Numbered from the stretch's first letter, positions 17,160 through 25,978 are shown. The stretch is DNA of 50,501 nt from Cytobacillus massiliigabonensis (GCF_900199725.1 NZ_LT904903.1:605344-655844), one strand, 5' to 3'. Notes: generated by a model not told the origin, from the letters alone. Made by a program: numbers and translations.

Positions 17160-18071
17160 ATGTATGCAGTAATCATTCTATCTTTTATGACAGTATTATT
17201 GCTCTCTCGTTTATCCGCTTTAAAAAAAGAAGTGAAAAAGATCAGCAAACAGCTGCACTTTTATAACAGTCGAAAAACAAACAAAAAAATTGATATGGCA
17301 CTTATTGATAAAGATATCGAAAACCTGGGATTAGAAATTAATAAACTGATTGATTTGTACGTAACAGAGAATAGAAAAAGAGTACGTTTTGAAGATGAAC
17401 ATAAACAGGCAGTTGCAAACATGTCACATGATTTGAGAACACCATTAACGTCAATATTAGGATATATCCAAATGGCTGAAGCGGAAGATGTGAGTGATGA
17501 TGAAAAGAATGAATTACTATCGATTGCAAATAACCGAGCAAAAAGACTGGAAACCTTGTTAAGGGAATTCTTTGAGCTGAGCGTCATTGAATCCTCGGAT
17601 CATCAGCTGAAATCTGAAAGAATCAATCTCAAGGAGATTACAATTGATGTATTAATGAGTTTTTATGACCGTTTTAACGAAAAAAATATGGAACCAATCA
17701 TAAACATGCCTGAAACGGATGTATTCATTATCTCTGATGATTCATCAGTAAAGAGAGTTATTGAAAATTTATTGTCCAATACGATTACCCATTCAAATGG
17801 AAATATTATCATTAGCCTTGAGGAAAAAAATTCAAAGGCAAGACTAATGGTGCAAAATGATGCACATTCATTAACGGAAGAAGATGTTAATCGAATGTTT
17901 GACCGATTTTATATGGCAGATCAATCTCGTTCGGGTAGAAGTACCGGTTTAGGGCTGTCAATTGTGAAAAGTTTTATGGAAAAAATGGATGGGACGATTT
18001 CAGGGCATCTAAATGATGGACAATTATCTATCATTTGTGAATGGAGAGCAGTGGAAAATAAATATTTATAG
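17160..18071 (+). CDS. Sensor histidine kinase
   Basis: About 303 residues. One N-terminal membrane helix with almost no extracellular loop (intramembrane-sensing type), a coiled-coil linker, an H-box (NMSHDLRTPLTSILGY, about H90), an N-box (NLLSNTITHS) and a G-box (STGLGLSIVKSF). Such small-input kinases often sense through a partner ABC transporter (known for BceS-type systems); here the transporter genes lie directly upstream. ATG 17160 is preferred to GTG 17148 because AGGTG (17146-17150) is nine bases before it. Confidence 0.9.
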   Translation: MYAVIILSFMTVLLLSRLSALKKEVKKISKQLHFYNSRKTNKKIDMALIDKDIENLGLEINKLIDLYVTENRKRVRFEDEHKQAVANMSHDLRTPLTSILGYIQMAEAEDVSDDEKNELLSIANNRAKRLETLLREFFELSVIESSDHQLKSERINLKEITIDVLMSFYDRFNEKNMEPIINMPETDVFIISDDSSVKRVIENLLSNTITHSNGNIIISLEEKNSKARLMVQNDAHSLTEEDVNRMFDRFYMADQSRSGRSTGLGLSIVKSFMEKMDGTISGHLNDGQLSIICEWRAVENKYL

Positions 18072-18094
18072 TTTCTTTAAGTGGGGTATAAGAT

Positions 18095-19543
18095 ATGCCA
18101 AAAAAACTTAGCACTATTTTTCTCATGTTCATTTTTTTAATGCACACAGTATCCCTTCATTTAACAGTCCATGCTGAAGAGTCGCTTGATACTGATGATA
18201 TTGATGAATTTGTTACTAAATATATCAAGCGAAACGGACTGCCTGGTGCAGCCGTTGTAGTTGTAAAAGATGGAAAACTAGTATACGAAAAGGGATATGG
18301 TCATGATTCTGAAGGAGAACCATTGACAGAAAGGTCACTCATGAGACTCGCATCTGGTTCAAAACCATTTACAGCATTTGCTGTATTACAACTTGTTGAT
18401 GAAGGGAAAATCCAGCTTGATGACCAGGCATGTAAATATGTACCAGAAGTGAAGCTTGATGATTCTAGATGGGAACAAGTAACCATCCGTCAATTATTAA
18501 ACCATACATCAGGTGTACCCAATCCAATAATTGTGCCTCCAGCGAATAACTTAAAAACGGGGGTAGACCGTTTACATGATTGGAGACTTCAATCAAAGCC
18601 TGGAGAAAAATACGCTTATAGTAATGCTAATTATTGGATTCTAGCTCGATTAGTGGAAGAAATAAGTGGAATGGATTTCTCACAATATCTTAAGCAAAAA
18701 GTATTCTCACCATTAGGAATGAGTGACTCACTCACAACTGTAAACTCTGGAGATTTTGTACAAGGGCTGCCCAAAGGATATGTAACAGCATATGGAACGG
18801 CAATACCTTGGACAGAACTTGAAGAGATGAATATGGGGGCAGGGTCACTAATATCAACTGCAGCAGATATGGGAAAATGGCTTTCTATGCACACGAACGA
18901 TGGAAAAAATAAGTTAGGAGAACAATTATTATCAAAAGAATTATTGGAAGAATCCTATTCACCGCAACTTAGCAGCAAAAAAAGCGGACTTGGTTGGTCG
19001 TTAAGTTCACCGAAAGTTAAACCAGCACGTATTTCTCATAGCGGGGCAGTATCTTCGTATCAAACTCAACAAGACATTATTCCAAGCAGTGGATATGCCA
19101 TTGCAGTTTTACTAAATAGCTTTACCCCTACTTTAGAACACGCTTATGAGATTAGTTCAGGTATTATCAAATTGACCGATGGACAAGAACCTAAATTAAA
19201 AGCTCCGGTACCTAAAATAATAGACTTAACACTTGGGATTATCACGTTGATTTACTTGCTTTTAGGCATCAGAGGAATACTGCGCAGCAGAAAATGGTCA
19301 GATAAACGTAAACAACATCCTATATGGAGGTTTATCCTGCGGCTAACTCCTCAACTGATTCCAGCATTATTAATCGGATGGTTGTTCTTTATTGTTCCAA
19401 CGTTACAAGATAACAGTTCGACCACGATTGATGCGTTCGGTCTTTACCCAGCGGCTATGATCTTATTGGCAATCCTTTTCATTATTGGATTGGTTCTTAC
19501 ATGTTTAAGAATCTATTATCGAATAAGGATAAGCAGGTTTTAA
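18095..19543 (+). CDS. Secreted/membrane serine hydrolase, class C beta-lactamase fold
   Basis: 482 residues: a signal peptide (hydrophobic ~8-25, ending near VHAEE), a serine beta-lactamase-like domain and a C-terminal region with about three membrane helices (~375-480). Catalytic motifs: S87-G-S-K90, Y175-S-N177 and H315-S-G317. This group includes PBP4*-like DD-peptidases and esterases; true beta-lactamase activity should not be assumed. The gene starts 24 bases after the kinase, so it is likely the last gene of the cassette, acting on the outer face of the membrane. Confidence 0.85.
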   Translation: MPKKLSTIFLMFIFLMHTVSLHLTVHAEESLDTDDIDEFVTKYIKRNGLPGAAVVVVKDGKLVYEKGYGHDSEGEPLTERSLMRLASGSKPFTAFAVLQLVDEGKIQLDDQACKYVPEVKLDDSRWEQVTIRQLLNHTSGVPNPIIVPPANNLKTGVDRLHDWRLQSKPGEKYAYSNANYWILARLVEEISGMDFSQYLKQKVFSPLGMSDSLTTVNSGDFVQGLPKGYVTAYGTAIPWTELEEMNMGAGSLISTAADMGKWLSMHTNDGKNKLGEQLLSKELLEESYSPQLSSKKSGLGWSLSSPKVKPARISHSGAVSSYQTQQDIIPSSGYAIAVLLNSFTPTLEHAYEISSGIIKLTDGQEPKLKAPVPKIIDLTLGIITLIYLLLGIRGILRSRKWSDKRKQHPIWRFILRLTPQLIPALLIGWLFFIVPTLQDNSSTTIDAFGLYPAAMILLAILFIIGLVLTCLRIYYRIRISRF

Positions 19544-19568
19544 AGATTTTAAAGAATTACACATAAAT

Positions 19569-19608
19569 AAGAAACGCATGGATGTATATAATTATCCATG
19601 CGTTTCTT
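19569..19608. terminator. Bidirectional terminator between the serine hydrolase and ppaC
   Basis: 15-bp perfect arms at 19569-19583 and 19594-19608 (core GAAACGCATGGAT) around a 10-nt loop, between convergent genes. Confidence 0.85.
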
Positions 19609-19635
19609 AGCGTTAGCTATTTCTCATTTTGTATA

Positions 19636-20568
19636 TTATTTTTCAGATAATACTTTCGTAAGAACAGGGACAATTTGTTTCTTACGGGATACAACGCCTC
19701 TTAAAAGAGCACTGTTGTTCTCAAGTGTTACATTGTAAGCCTCTTCTACTGCTTTTGTTTCGTTACCAATAGCGATAACAACGGAATCACTGTTAAGGAT
19801 ATCTGTAAGAACAAAAAGGAATAAATCTAATCCTTTCTTATTTACTGCATCAGAAAGAATCGATTCAAGTTCATCTTTACGGCTTAACACATCATTTAAA
19901 TCAATCGCATTCACTTGAGCAATCTCCGTTTTGTAGCTGCCCATTTGAAATTCCTTTGCATCAAGAGAAATGAGCTCTTCAAGCGTTTTGTCGCTAAGGT
20001 CAGCACCCGCTTTTAGCATTGCTAATCCGTACTCTTCTGCATTCACACCAGCAATTTCTGCAAGCTCACGTGCAGCAGCTACGTCTTCTTCTGTACAAGT
20101 TGGTGATTTGAAAAGAAGGGAATCAGAGATGATTGCAGATAGCATTAATCCAGCAGTATCTTTACTAATTTCCACTCCATTTTCTTTATACATTTTTTTT
20201 AAAATCGTTGCTGTACAGCCAACTGGTTCTGCACGGTAATATAATGGATCACTTGTCTCGAAGTTTGCGATGCGATGATGGTCAATGACTTCAAGAATTT
20301 TCACATCACGGATATCATCTGCGCTTTGCTGGAATTCATTATGATCCACAAGAATGACTTCACTAACTTCACTGGAAACTGCCTCAATGAAACGAGGTGC
20401 TTCTTTTTTGAAGTATTCTAAAGCGTAGTTTGTTTCTCCATTTATTTGTCCTAAGCGAATAGGCTCTGCCTCAATGCCTAGTTTTGTTTTTAATTCTGCA
20501 TAAGCAATAGCTGAACAAATGGAATCTGTGTCGGGGTTTTTATGACCGAATACAAATACTTTTGACAT
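19636..20568 (-). CDS. ppaC: Manganese-dependent inorganic pyrophosphatase
   Basis: Hydrolyses pyrophosphate to phosphate, keeping biosynthetic reactions going forward. 310 residues of the DHH superfamily: [14 protein letters not shown] (metal-binding H and D residues), VDHNEF, and VIDHHRI, followed by a DHHA2 domain with a C-terminal SRKKQIVP substrate motif. The N-terminus [16 protein letters not shown] is nearly invariant. Single gene on the minus strand, divergent from the phosphoesterase. The leader holds a short stem (CCTGTA/TACAGG, 20607-20634) followed on the minus strand by a T-run; its significance is unclear. Confidence 0.96.
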   Translation of the reverse strand: MSKVFVFGHKNPDTDSICSAIAYAELKTKLGIEAEPIRLGQINGETNYALEYFKKEAPRFIEAVSSEVSEVILVDHNEFQQSADDIRDVKILEVIDHHRIANFETSDPLYYRAEPVGCTATILKKMYKENGVEISKDTAGLMLSAIISDSLLFKSPTCTEEDVAAARELAEIAGVNAEEYGLAMLKAGADLSDKTLEELISLDAKEFQMGSYKTEIAQVNAIDLNDVLSRKDELESILSDAVNKKGLDLFLFVLTDILNSDSVVIAIGNETKAVEEAYNVTLENNSALLRGVVSRKKQIVPVLTKVLSEK

Positions 20569-20676
20569 AATCCGTCTCCTTGATTAAATAGAATAGGGCA
20601 AAAAAGCCTGTAGTTATTTTACCATATATACAGGACTAGAAAAAATCAACTTTAATTATTCTTGTAGAAAACTTTG

Positions 20677-20706
20677 CTGACAGACAATTTACTTTTTACA
20701 TATAAA
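20677..20706 (+). promoter_or_regulatory. Candidate sigma-A promoter of the phosphoesterase gene
   Basis: CTGACA (20677-20682), an 18-bp spacer and TATAAA (20701-20706), about 60 bp before ATG 20767. Near-consensus boxes, with a slightly long spacer. Confidence 0.45.
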
Positions 20707-20766
20707 ATAGAGGGGAAGTACGAGCTGTTGAAGAAAGAATAAATGAATAACTAAGGAGGAGAAGAG

Positions 20767-21522
20767 ATGGGAAGTATTGCCGTTATTTCAGATATTCATG
20801 GAAACTTAACTGCACTAGAGGCAGTATTAGAAAATATTAATAATCGTGGAATACATACAATCTTTTGCTTGGGTGATTTAATTGGTAAGGGACCAAATTC
20901 ACAAAGATCGGTCGAGCGGATTAGAGAAGTATGTGATGTTGTAATCTTAGGGAATTGGGATGACTTTATTCAAAAGCCAGTCGAGTTTGAAGAGGTTAAG
21001 TGGCATCAGGATCAGTTAAGCGAAGATTCTTTGGCCTATCTAGGAACGCTTCCCTTTCACTATGATTTTTATATGAGCGGCAAGTATGTTCGGCTCTATC
21101 ATGCTTCTGCGAAAAGTATATACCATAGGGTCGTACCAATGCGAGATTCGTATGAGGAAAAACTCGCCATGTTCGAAAATACAGAGTGGATCCTCGGGAA
21201 TAAAGAGGGAAAAGTCCCTGATGTCATTGGATACGGGGACATTCATGCTGCATTAATTGAGCCCGTTCATCCATATAAAACATTGTTTAATTGCGGAAGT
21301 GTCGGGAACTCACTTGATATTCCACAAGCTACATATGCCATCTTGCATGGAGAATACTTATCAGCTGCACCTGCTCCTTTCTCAATTGAAATTGTTCGTG
21401 TTCCTTATGATGTTGAGAAGGAACTAATGATTGCGAAAGAAATGGGTTTGCCGAATTGGGAAGCTTATGCATTTGAGCTGCGCGAAGCTAAATATCGCGG
21501 TGCCTTTAAGTCAAAGAAATAA
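20767..21522 (+). CDS. Metallophosphoesterase (YfcE/MJ0936-like)
   Basis: 251 residues with the calcineurin-like order of motifs: ISDIHGNLTALEAVL, CLGDLIGKGPNS, then ILGNWDDF where most family members have GNHD/E, and later a YGDIHAA His and NCGSVGN. The Metallophos_2 group contains phosphodiesterases and phosphatases such as YfcE. The Trp in place of the His of GNHD could lower activity, although variation at this position exists in the group. The ATG follows AAGGAGGAG. Function beyond phosphoester hydrolysis is not assignable. Confidence 0.8.
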   Translation: MGSIAVISDIHGNLTALEAVLENINNRGIHTIFCLGDLIGKGPNSQRSVERIREVCDVVILGNWDDFIQKPVEFEEVKWHQDQLSEDSLAYLGTLPFHYDFYMSGKYVRLYHASAKSIYHRVVPMRDSYEEKLAMFENTEWILGNKEGKVPDVIGYGDIHAALIEPVHPYKTLFNCGSVGNSLDIPQATYAILHGEYLSAAPAPFSIEIVRVPYDVEKELMIAKEMGLPNWEAYAFELREAKYRGAFKSKK

Positions 21523-21562
21523 GAAAACCCGCGTATTGGCTAGTCCAATATTCGGGCATCTC

Positions 21563-22183
21563 TTATACTCGATTAATCTTCGGAGGGATGCGATCATCCT
21601 TCAGGCTCTTGTCATTAATTTTCGGCTCTAAGTGATGAATGAAATTATTAATATTTGAGCGATGGAGAAAAATTAGCAATAAAAGAAAGATAGAAAATAT
21701 GAGTTCATATTCGAGACCTGGTGTAAAAAATGAGTAAAATAATAAGGTTAGTCCCACAGTAAGGGAGCCGTAAAAAACATACTTAGTAACAAATATAACA
21801 AAAATAAAAGCAAGATAAGCGGCTAAAAACATCCAGATGTTCGTCACAAGCAGGACACCTGCAGTTGTCGCGATGGCTTTTCCGCCGCGAAAGCCTGCAA
21901 AGATTGGAAAGCAATGACCGACAACAGCGATAAGTCCTGGCAATAGAGGGTCAATATCTACTTCCAGCAAAACAGGCAATGAGGCAGCAAGTACCCCTTT
22001 GCTGACATCAACTAACAGGACGACGATGGCAGCTTTTCTTCCAAGTACCCTTAATGTGTTTGTTGCGCCTGGATTGTTGCTTCCATGTTCACGAATATCT
22101 ATATTAAATGCATACTTGCCAACAAGAAGCGCTGTGGGGATGGAACCAACTAAATATGCGATTAGAAAAAGTACTAGAGTCAT
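21563..22183 (-). CDS. plsY: Glycerol-3-phosphate acyltransferase PlsY
   Basis: Membrane enzyme transferring an acyl group from acyl-phosphate to glycerol-3-phosphate, the first step of phospholipid synthesis with PlsX. 206 residues with about five helices and the three PlsY motifs: SIPTALLVGK, REHGSNNPGATNTLRVLG and GHCFPIFAGFRGGKAIATT. It lies on the minus strand. In B. subtilis plsY is next to parEC; here the gene upstream is a small membrane protein, past repeat copy B. A partial inverted repeat (CCCG 21528-21531 with CGGG 21553-21556, inner TATTGG/CCAATA) lies between it and the convergent phosphoesterase. Confidence 0.95.
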   Translation of the reverse strand: MTLVLFLIAYLVGSIPTALLVGKYAFNIDIREHGSNNPGATNTLRVLGRKAAIVVLLVDVSKGVLAASLPVLLEVDIDPLLPGLIAVVGHCFPIFAGFRGGKAIATTAGVLLVTNIWMFLAAYLAFIFVIFVTKYVFYGSLTVGLTLLFYSFFTPGLEYELIFSIFLLLLIFLHRSNINNFIHHLEPKINDKSLKDDRIPPKINRV

Positions 22184-22231
22184 CCTATCATCCTTTTTTA
22201 GAGTAAGTATATTAATTTTTGAAATGGGAAT

Positions 22232-22385
22232 TGACTAGCGCAAGCGTCCTATCGCCTATCAAACTTCAGGCCACTTCCCTGCGATAAGTCAACATAGGCT
22301 CGCTCACGCTCACCGTGTTTTCTTTATCGAAAGGAAGTGCCCCTCCAGTTTGTACGGCGATGTACAAGGCGCTTGCGCTTTTCTA
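22232..22385. repeat. Interspersed structured repeat, copy B
   Basis: Same element as at 2093 and 46203. In this copy the outer stem is longer and perfect: AGCGCAAGCG (22237-22246) with CGCTTGCGCT (22370-22379). The shared inner stem (ATCGCC with GGCGAT; AAACT with AGTTT) is kept, and a third stem CACTTCC/GGAAGTG is present. The element fills most of the gap between plsY and the small membrane protein gene. Confidence 0.8.
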
Positions 22386-22482
22386 TAATTAGCTTCATTC
22401 TACCATGTTGTGGGTGAAGTGGGTGCAATTATTAAAATTAGAAGTATAATAGAAAGTAAATATAAGTATTTGAGGTGTGCTT

Positions 22483-22674
22483 ATGTTAATAGCCATTATT
22501 TTAGTTATTATTTTGACGGCACTTGCAGGTATATTCACCATTGTGTTTATGAAAAAAGGGGATGAGAATTATGAAAGCTCCTCAAAAAGAAATACAACCA
22601 ATCTTTCTTTAATATATATTATTGTGACCATCCTTTCATTCATTGCATTAGGTTTTTATATTTGGTTTAATTGA
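22483..22674 (+). CDS. Small two-helix membrane protein
   Basis: 63 residues: a hydrophobic helix (~1-20), a short polar charged loop (MKKGDENYESSSKRN) and a second helix ending at the C-terminus. ATG 22483 has GAGG seven bases upstream; a GTG at 22477 is too close to the site. A terminator (22717-22753) separates it from the sigma-factor operon. No family recognised; possibly a membrane-associated small regulator, but no function can be assigned. Confidence 0.55.
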   Translation: MLIAIILVIILTALAGIFTIVFMKKGDENYESSSKRNTTNLSLIYIIVTILSFIALGFYIWFN

Positions 22675-22716
22675 AGTGTGAAAAAGGTAAAGATAACTGC
22701 GAATAATGTATGATAG

Positions 22717-22753
22717 AAACGCTTAGGAATATTTAATCTTCCGGGCGTTTTTT
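22717..22753 (+). terminator. Terminator after the small membrane protein gene
   Basis: AAACGC (22717-22722) pairs with GCGTTT, and GGAA with TTCC inside, separated by G-T wobbles. TTTTTT follows. Confidence 0.7.
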
Positions 22754-22838
22754 ACTGTTTGAAAGAACTGCGCAAAAAAAAATAATAAAAAAATTATTTT
22801 CAGTGTAGGGATACTGTCTCTTTTCTTCGTCTATTAGG

Positions 22839-23414
22839 GTGGAAGCTATAAGAAAGGGGGGGAGAGAGATTAGCGACCAAGTTCTTATCCAAAAAGTGAA
22901 GAGCGGCAATGACCATGCCTTTCGCTTACTGGTTGAAAAGTATCGCAATGATTTGTTCCGGACAATTTTTGCTGTATTAAGAGATCAGAAAGAAGCGGAA
23001 GATGCCGCACAAGAAGTGTTTTTAAAGATCTATACCTCTCTCCCCCAATATGAGGATCAAGGCTTTATAACATGGATAACAAGAATTGCCGTAAATCACG
23101 CAATTGATGTGAAAAGAAAACGTGATCGAAGACAGGAAGATACACTGGAAATAGTAGAGTATGATTTTCAGGAAAGCCAAAGTGAAAGTGTGGAAGCTGA
23201 AATCATTAATAAGGAAAGGCGGACTCTTGTACGCAAAAAGATAAATGAGCTGCCTGCCAATTATCGTCATGTGATCTATGATTTTTATATAGCTGAAAAA
23301 AGCTATCAGCAAATGGCTGAGGAGCAGAATGTTGGAATTAAGACAATAGAGATGAAGCTTTACCGTGCACGTCTATGGATGAAAAAGCATTGGAAGGAGG
23401 ACGACTTTTCGTGA
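22839..23414 (+). CDS. ECF-type RNA polymerase sigma factor
   Basis: Extracytoplasmic-function sigma factor of 181-191 residues: region 2 (LVEKYRNDLFRTIFAVLRDQKEAEDAAQEVFLKIY read in parts; the promoter-melting stretch is FITWITRIAVNHAIDVKRK) and region 4 (ELPANYRHVIYDFYIAEKSYQQMAEEQNVGIKTIEMKLYRARLWMKK). The first canonical start is GTG 22839, with no properly spaced binding site. The strong site AAAGGGGGG lies further in (22853-22862), six bases before an in-frame ATT at 22869, and family proteins usually begin at about that point (xSDQxLI). The anti-sigma gene overlaps its stop. It resembles the SigW/SigX group but no subgroup is assigned. Confidence 0.88.
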   Translation: MEAIRKGGREISDQVLIQKVKSGNDHAFRLLVEKYRNDLFRTIFAVLRDQKEAEDAAQEVFLKIYTSLPQYEDQGFITWITRIAVNHAIDVKRKRDRRQEDTLEIVEYDFQESQSESVEAEIINKERRTLVRKKINELPANYRHVIYDFYIAEKSYQQMAEEQNVGIKTIEMKLYRARLWMKKHWKEDDFS

Positions 23415-23881
23415 TGCATTATTCAGAGCAAGAGTGGATGAAATATGTGAAGAATGAGTTGGATAAAGATGTCCGGGAGGAGTATGAGAATCATCTTTAT
23501 AGCTGTGACCAATGTTTGGAAAGTTATCTTATGGCGGTAGAAGCGGAGGAAGCAGAGTTACCGATGATTTCTAATGAGGCTGATTTTACAAATCTGGTTA
23601 TGGCTCAAATTGCAGATGCAAAGATGGAGACATCGCAAAAGCCGCAGATAGGAAAAAGGAAAAAGCCGATCTACCAATCAGCTTTATTCCATTATGCAAT
23701 TGCAGCAGCAGTGACCATTCTATTAATGACTACAGGAGTATTCCAGTCAATTACACAATATGCTGAAAATGTGCAGAATCCTAATATTCAGGAAGAACCA
23801 TCTATGACACAAGGTCTTGTTGAGAAAACTTTTGCATGGATGGATTCCTTAGAAATGAAAAATAAGGAGGCAGGCAGATAA
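23411..23881 (+). CDS. Anti-sigma factor with zinc-binding ZAS motif
   Basis: About 156 residues: a cytosolic N-terminal domain with H-x3-C-x2-C (HLYSCDQC, residues ~27-35), the zinc anti-sigma motif, and one membrane helix (~100-118, YAIAAAVTILLMTTGVF), followed by a short outer domain. It should bind the sigma factor at the membrane and release it on a signal. It overlaps the end of the sigma gene. GTG 23411 is nine bases from AAGGAGGA, with ATG 23414 as an alternative. The next gene starts three bases after its stop. Confidence 0.85.
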   Translation: MMHYSEQEWMKYVKNELDKDVREEYENHLYSCDQCLESYLMAVEAEEAELPMISNEADFTNLVMAQIADAKMETSQKPQIGKRKKPIYQSALFHYAIAAAVTILLMTTGVFQSITQYAENVQNPNIQEEPSMTQGLVEKTFAWMDSLEMKNKEAGR

Positions 23882-23883
23882 CG

Positions 23884-24963
23884 ATGAAAAATCCAATTAT
23901 AGCTTTTTTATTGGCATTTTTCCCTGGAGGAGGACTGCTCTATTTAGGGAAAATTCTGAGAGGTTTTGCTTATATGTTTGGGGAGTTTTTCCTCATTGCT
24001 ATTTTCTTTATGGCGATAACAAGTTGGGTAGGAGATCCCGCATTTATTATTGTATTGCTAGGGGTTGTCCTCTACATTATTAACTTAGTTGATACAGGTA
24101 TCACCGCATCAAAACTTTTTCAACATAAAAAAGTGCTTGCAGAATCTAGTGTTGCACCAGCGAATGATTTTGAGTATGAACGATTTCGCACACTGCTTTT
24201 ATCATTTATTCCAGGGATTGGACATTTCCAATTGGGTTTACTGAATCGCGGGATAACATTACTGACTGCGTTCCTCGGTTTAGGCGTTATGGTGCTATTT
24301 GTCACGGCACTAACTTCTCGTGGCGAATTTTTAGTATTTTTAGCAATCCTGCCTGTGATTTGGGTGTATGGCTTCTTCGATGCAATGCAGCAATTGAATC
24401 GCAAGCAGCAAGGGGAAACACTTGTTGACCGTACGATTCTTGATGATTTTGAAACTCGAAGAGAGGATGGAAAGAAAAGCAAATCCATAGCAACCTTCTT
24501 ATCTATTTTCCCGGGAGCAGGCCATCTTTATCTGGGACTGCAGCGCCGTGGGATCCAATTGATGGCTGCATTTTTATTTTCAATTTATATATTGGATGTT
24601 TTGCGTTTGGGAATCTTCTTGTTCCTAATTCCGATCATATGGTTTTATAGCTTCTTTGATGGGCTGCAAAAGGCTTCTAAATACGGTGATGAGCCGATGG
24701 AAGATGCACCGATTATTTCTTATTTTATTAATCAGCAGAAGTGGATTGGCATCGGGCTTGTGCTGCTTGGATTATATTATTTAACGACAAGTATTTTGCT
24801 GCCAGTGATTTCTCCCATGCTTTATGACATGATTAATATTGATATCAGGTATTGGTTTGATCGCTACTTCCAAACAGGTGTTGTTTGTATTCTCTTAATT
24901 GGAGGGGGCTTAAAGCTTCTATTTGGCAAGCGGGAGAAGGATGTTGAATTGCAGGATGAGTAG
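23884..24963 (+). CDS. Multi-helix membrane protein with three TM2-like repeats
   Basis: 359 residues, about ten hydrophobic segments. A motif recurs three times: FPGGGLLYLGKILRG (~residue 14), IPGIGHFQLGLLNRG (~110) and FPGAGHLYLGLQRRG (~210), each followed by helices and a Leu/Val-rich turn. The pattern (F/I)PG-x-G(H)-x-x-LG-x-x-x-RG resembles TM2-domain boundaries, suggesting a triplicated unit. Position between an anti-sigma factor and a LiaF-like protein suggests a role in envelope stress response. No function is established. Confidence 0.7.
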   Translation: MKNPIIAFLLAFFPGGGLLYLGKILRGFAYMFGEFFLIAIFFMAITSWVGDPAFIIVLLGVVLYIINLVDTGITASKLFQHKKVLAESSVAPANDFEYERFRTLLLSFIPGIGHFQLGLLNRGITLLTAFLGLGVMVLFVTALTSRGEFLVFLAILPVIWVYGFFDAMQQLNRKQQGETLVDRTILDDFETRREDGKKSKSIATFLSIFPGAGHLYLGLQRRGIQLMAAFLFSIYILDVLRLGIFLFLIPIIWFYSFFDGLQKASKYGDEPMEDAPIISYFINQQKWIGIGLVLLGLYYLTTSILLPVISPMLYDMINIDIRYWFDRYFQTGVVCILLIGGGLKLLFGKREKDVELQDE

Positions 24964-25005
24964 AGTTATGGATTTGAATTATAAATATAGAAAGGCGGGA
25001 TTTTA

Positions 25006-25935
25006 ATGAGGACATGGCGTGTCGGGACGTTTTCTATGGGGGCTTCGCTCCTTTTTCTCGGTATATTTCTTCTGTTATCTCAATTTTTCAGTATGGACCT
25101 TATGCACGTAATGATATCCTGGTGGCCAATCATATTGGTTGTTCTCGGGATTGAAATATTACTGTTCTTATTTCTATCAAGGCAAGAGAAGCCATTTTTA
25201 AAATATGATTTTCTAAGCATATTCTTTGTTGGGATACTCGGTACAATTGGTATTGGCTTTGCAATACTTAGTTCAACAGGTATTATGGATAAGATGGATG
25301 ATGTGCTAAATCGGGAAGAGAGAACGATGGATTTGCCAGCATTAGAAAAGCAGCTGAGCAAAGGAGTCCAAAGAGTAGTGATAGATACTGGTCATTATCC
25401 ATTAACAATTGAAGGCACACCAACTAAAGAAGTTACGATGTTTGGTACGTATAGAGCTTTATTAGGGAAGAAAGAAAAGTTATTATCTAATGCAGAAGAG
25501 TATGTATCGATTCAGGAGAAAGGCGATACTCTTTATGTAAAGGTAAAGGGATTGCCAAGTGAAACGGCTGGACCATTTGATAGATACGCAGAAATGTCTG
25601 CCACACTTCTCATTCCGAATGATGTAAAGCTTGAAGTAAATGGGAATGATAATATAATCACCCTCAAGCCGCGTACGCTTACAAGCGACTGGACCATCGA
25701 TCAAGCTTCCAACTTGTCTGTTCAGCTTCAGAACAGCAGTGATGTGAAAGTGACAGCAACTGGTGTACAAGAATTTGAAGGCAATCGTGAAATGTGGAAG
25801 ATGACAGAAGAAAAGCAGGGTGAGCATCCATATGAAGAACCTGTCATTAAGCTTGCGACATTCCAAACGGGCAAAGGTAATCATAGCCTTACAATAACGA
25901 ATAGCTATCAGTTGAGTTTTAGTACAGTTGATTAA
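25006..25935 (+). CDS. LiaF-like membrane protein
   Basis: 309 residues: about three N-terminal membrane helices (~8-90, LLFLGIFLLLSQFF; WWPIILVVLGIEILLFLFLS; IFFVGILGTIGIGFAIL) followed by a ~210-residue outer beta-rich domain (VQRVVIDTGHYPLTIEG, LLIPNDVKLEVNGND). The helix layout WWPIILVVLGIE matches the N-terminal domain of LiaF/LiaI-type proteins, which modulate cell-envelope stress signalling. Last gene of the ECF operon. A terminator follows at 25951-25978. Confidence 0.7.
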   Translation: MRTWRVGTFSMGASLLFLGIFLLLSQFFSMDLMHVMISWWPIILVVLGIEILLFLFLSRQEKPFLKYDFLSIFFVGILGTIGIGFAILSSTGIMDKMDDVLNREERTMDLPALEKQLSKGVQRVVIDTGHYPLTIEGTPTKEVTMFGTYRALLGKKEKLLSNAEEYVSIQEKGDTLYVKVKGLPSETAGPFDRYAEMSATLLIPNDVKLEVNGNDNIITLKPRTLTSDWTIDQASNLSVQLQNSSDVKVTATGVQEFEGNREMWKMTEEKQGEHPYEEPVIKLATFQTGKGNHSLTITNSYQLSFSTVD

Positions 25936-25950
25936 TAAAAAATAGAGGTG

Positions 25951-25978
25951 TACCCGGATTAAGATTCGGGTATTTTTC
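25951..25978 (+). terminator. Terminator of the ECF sigma operon
   Basis: TACCCG (25951-25956) pairs with CGGGTA (25967-25972), partly extended inside, and is followed by TTTTTCT. Confidence 0.75.

Noticed and set aside
18095..19543. Beta-lactamase antibiotic resistance gene
   Set aside because: The class C fold is shared by many peptidases and esterases, and the C-terminal membrane part is not typical of lactamases.
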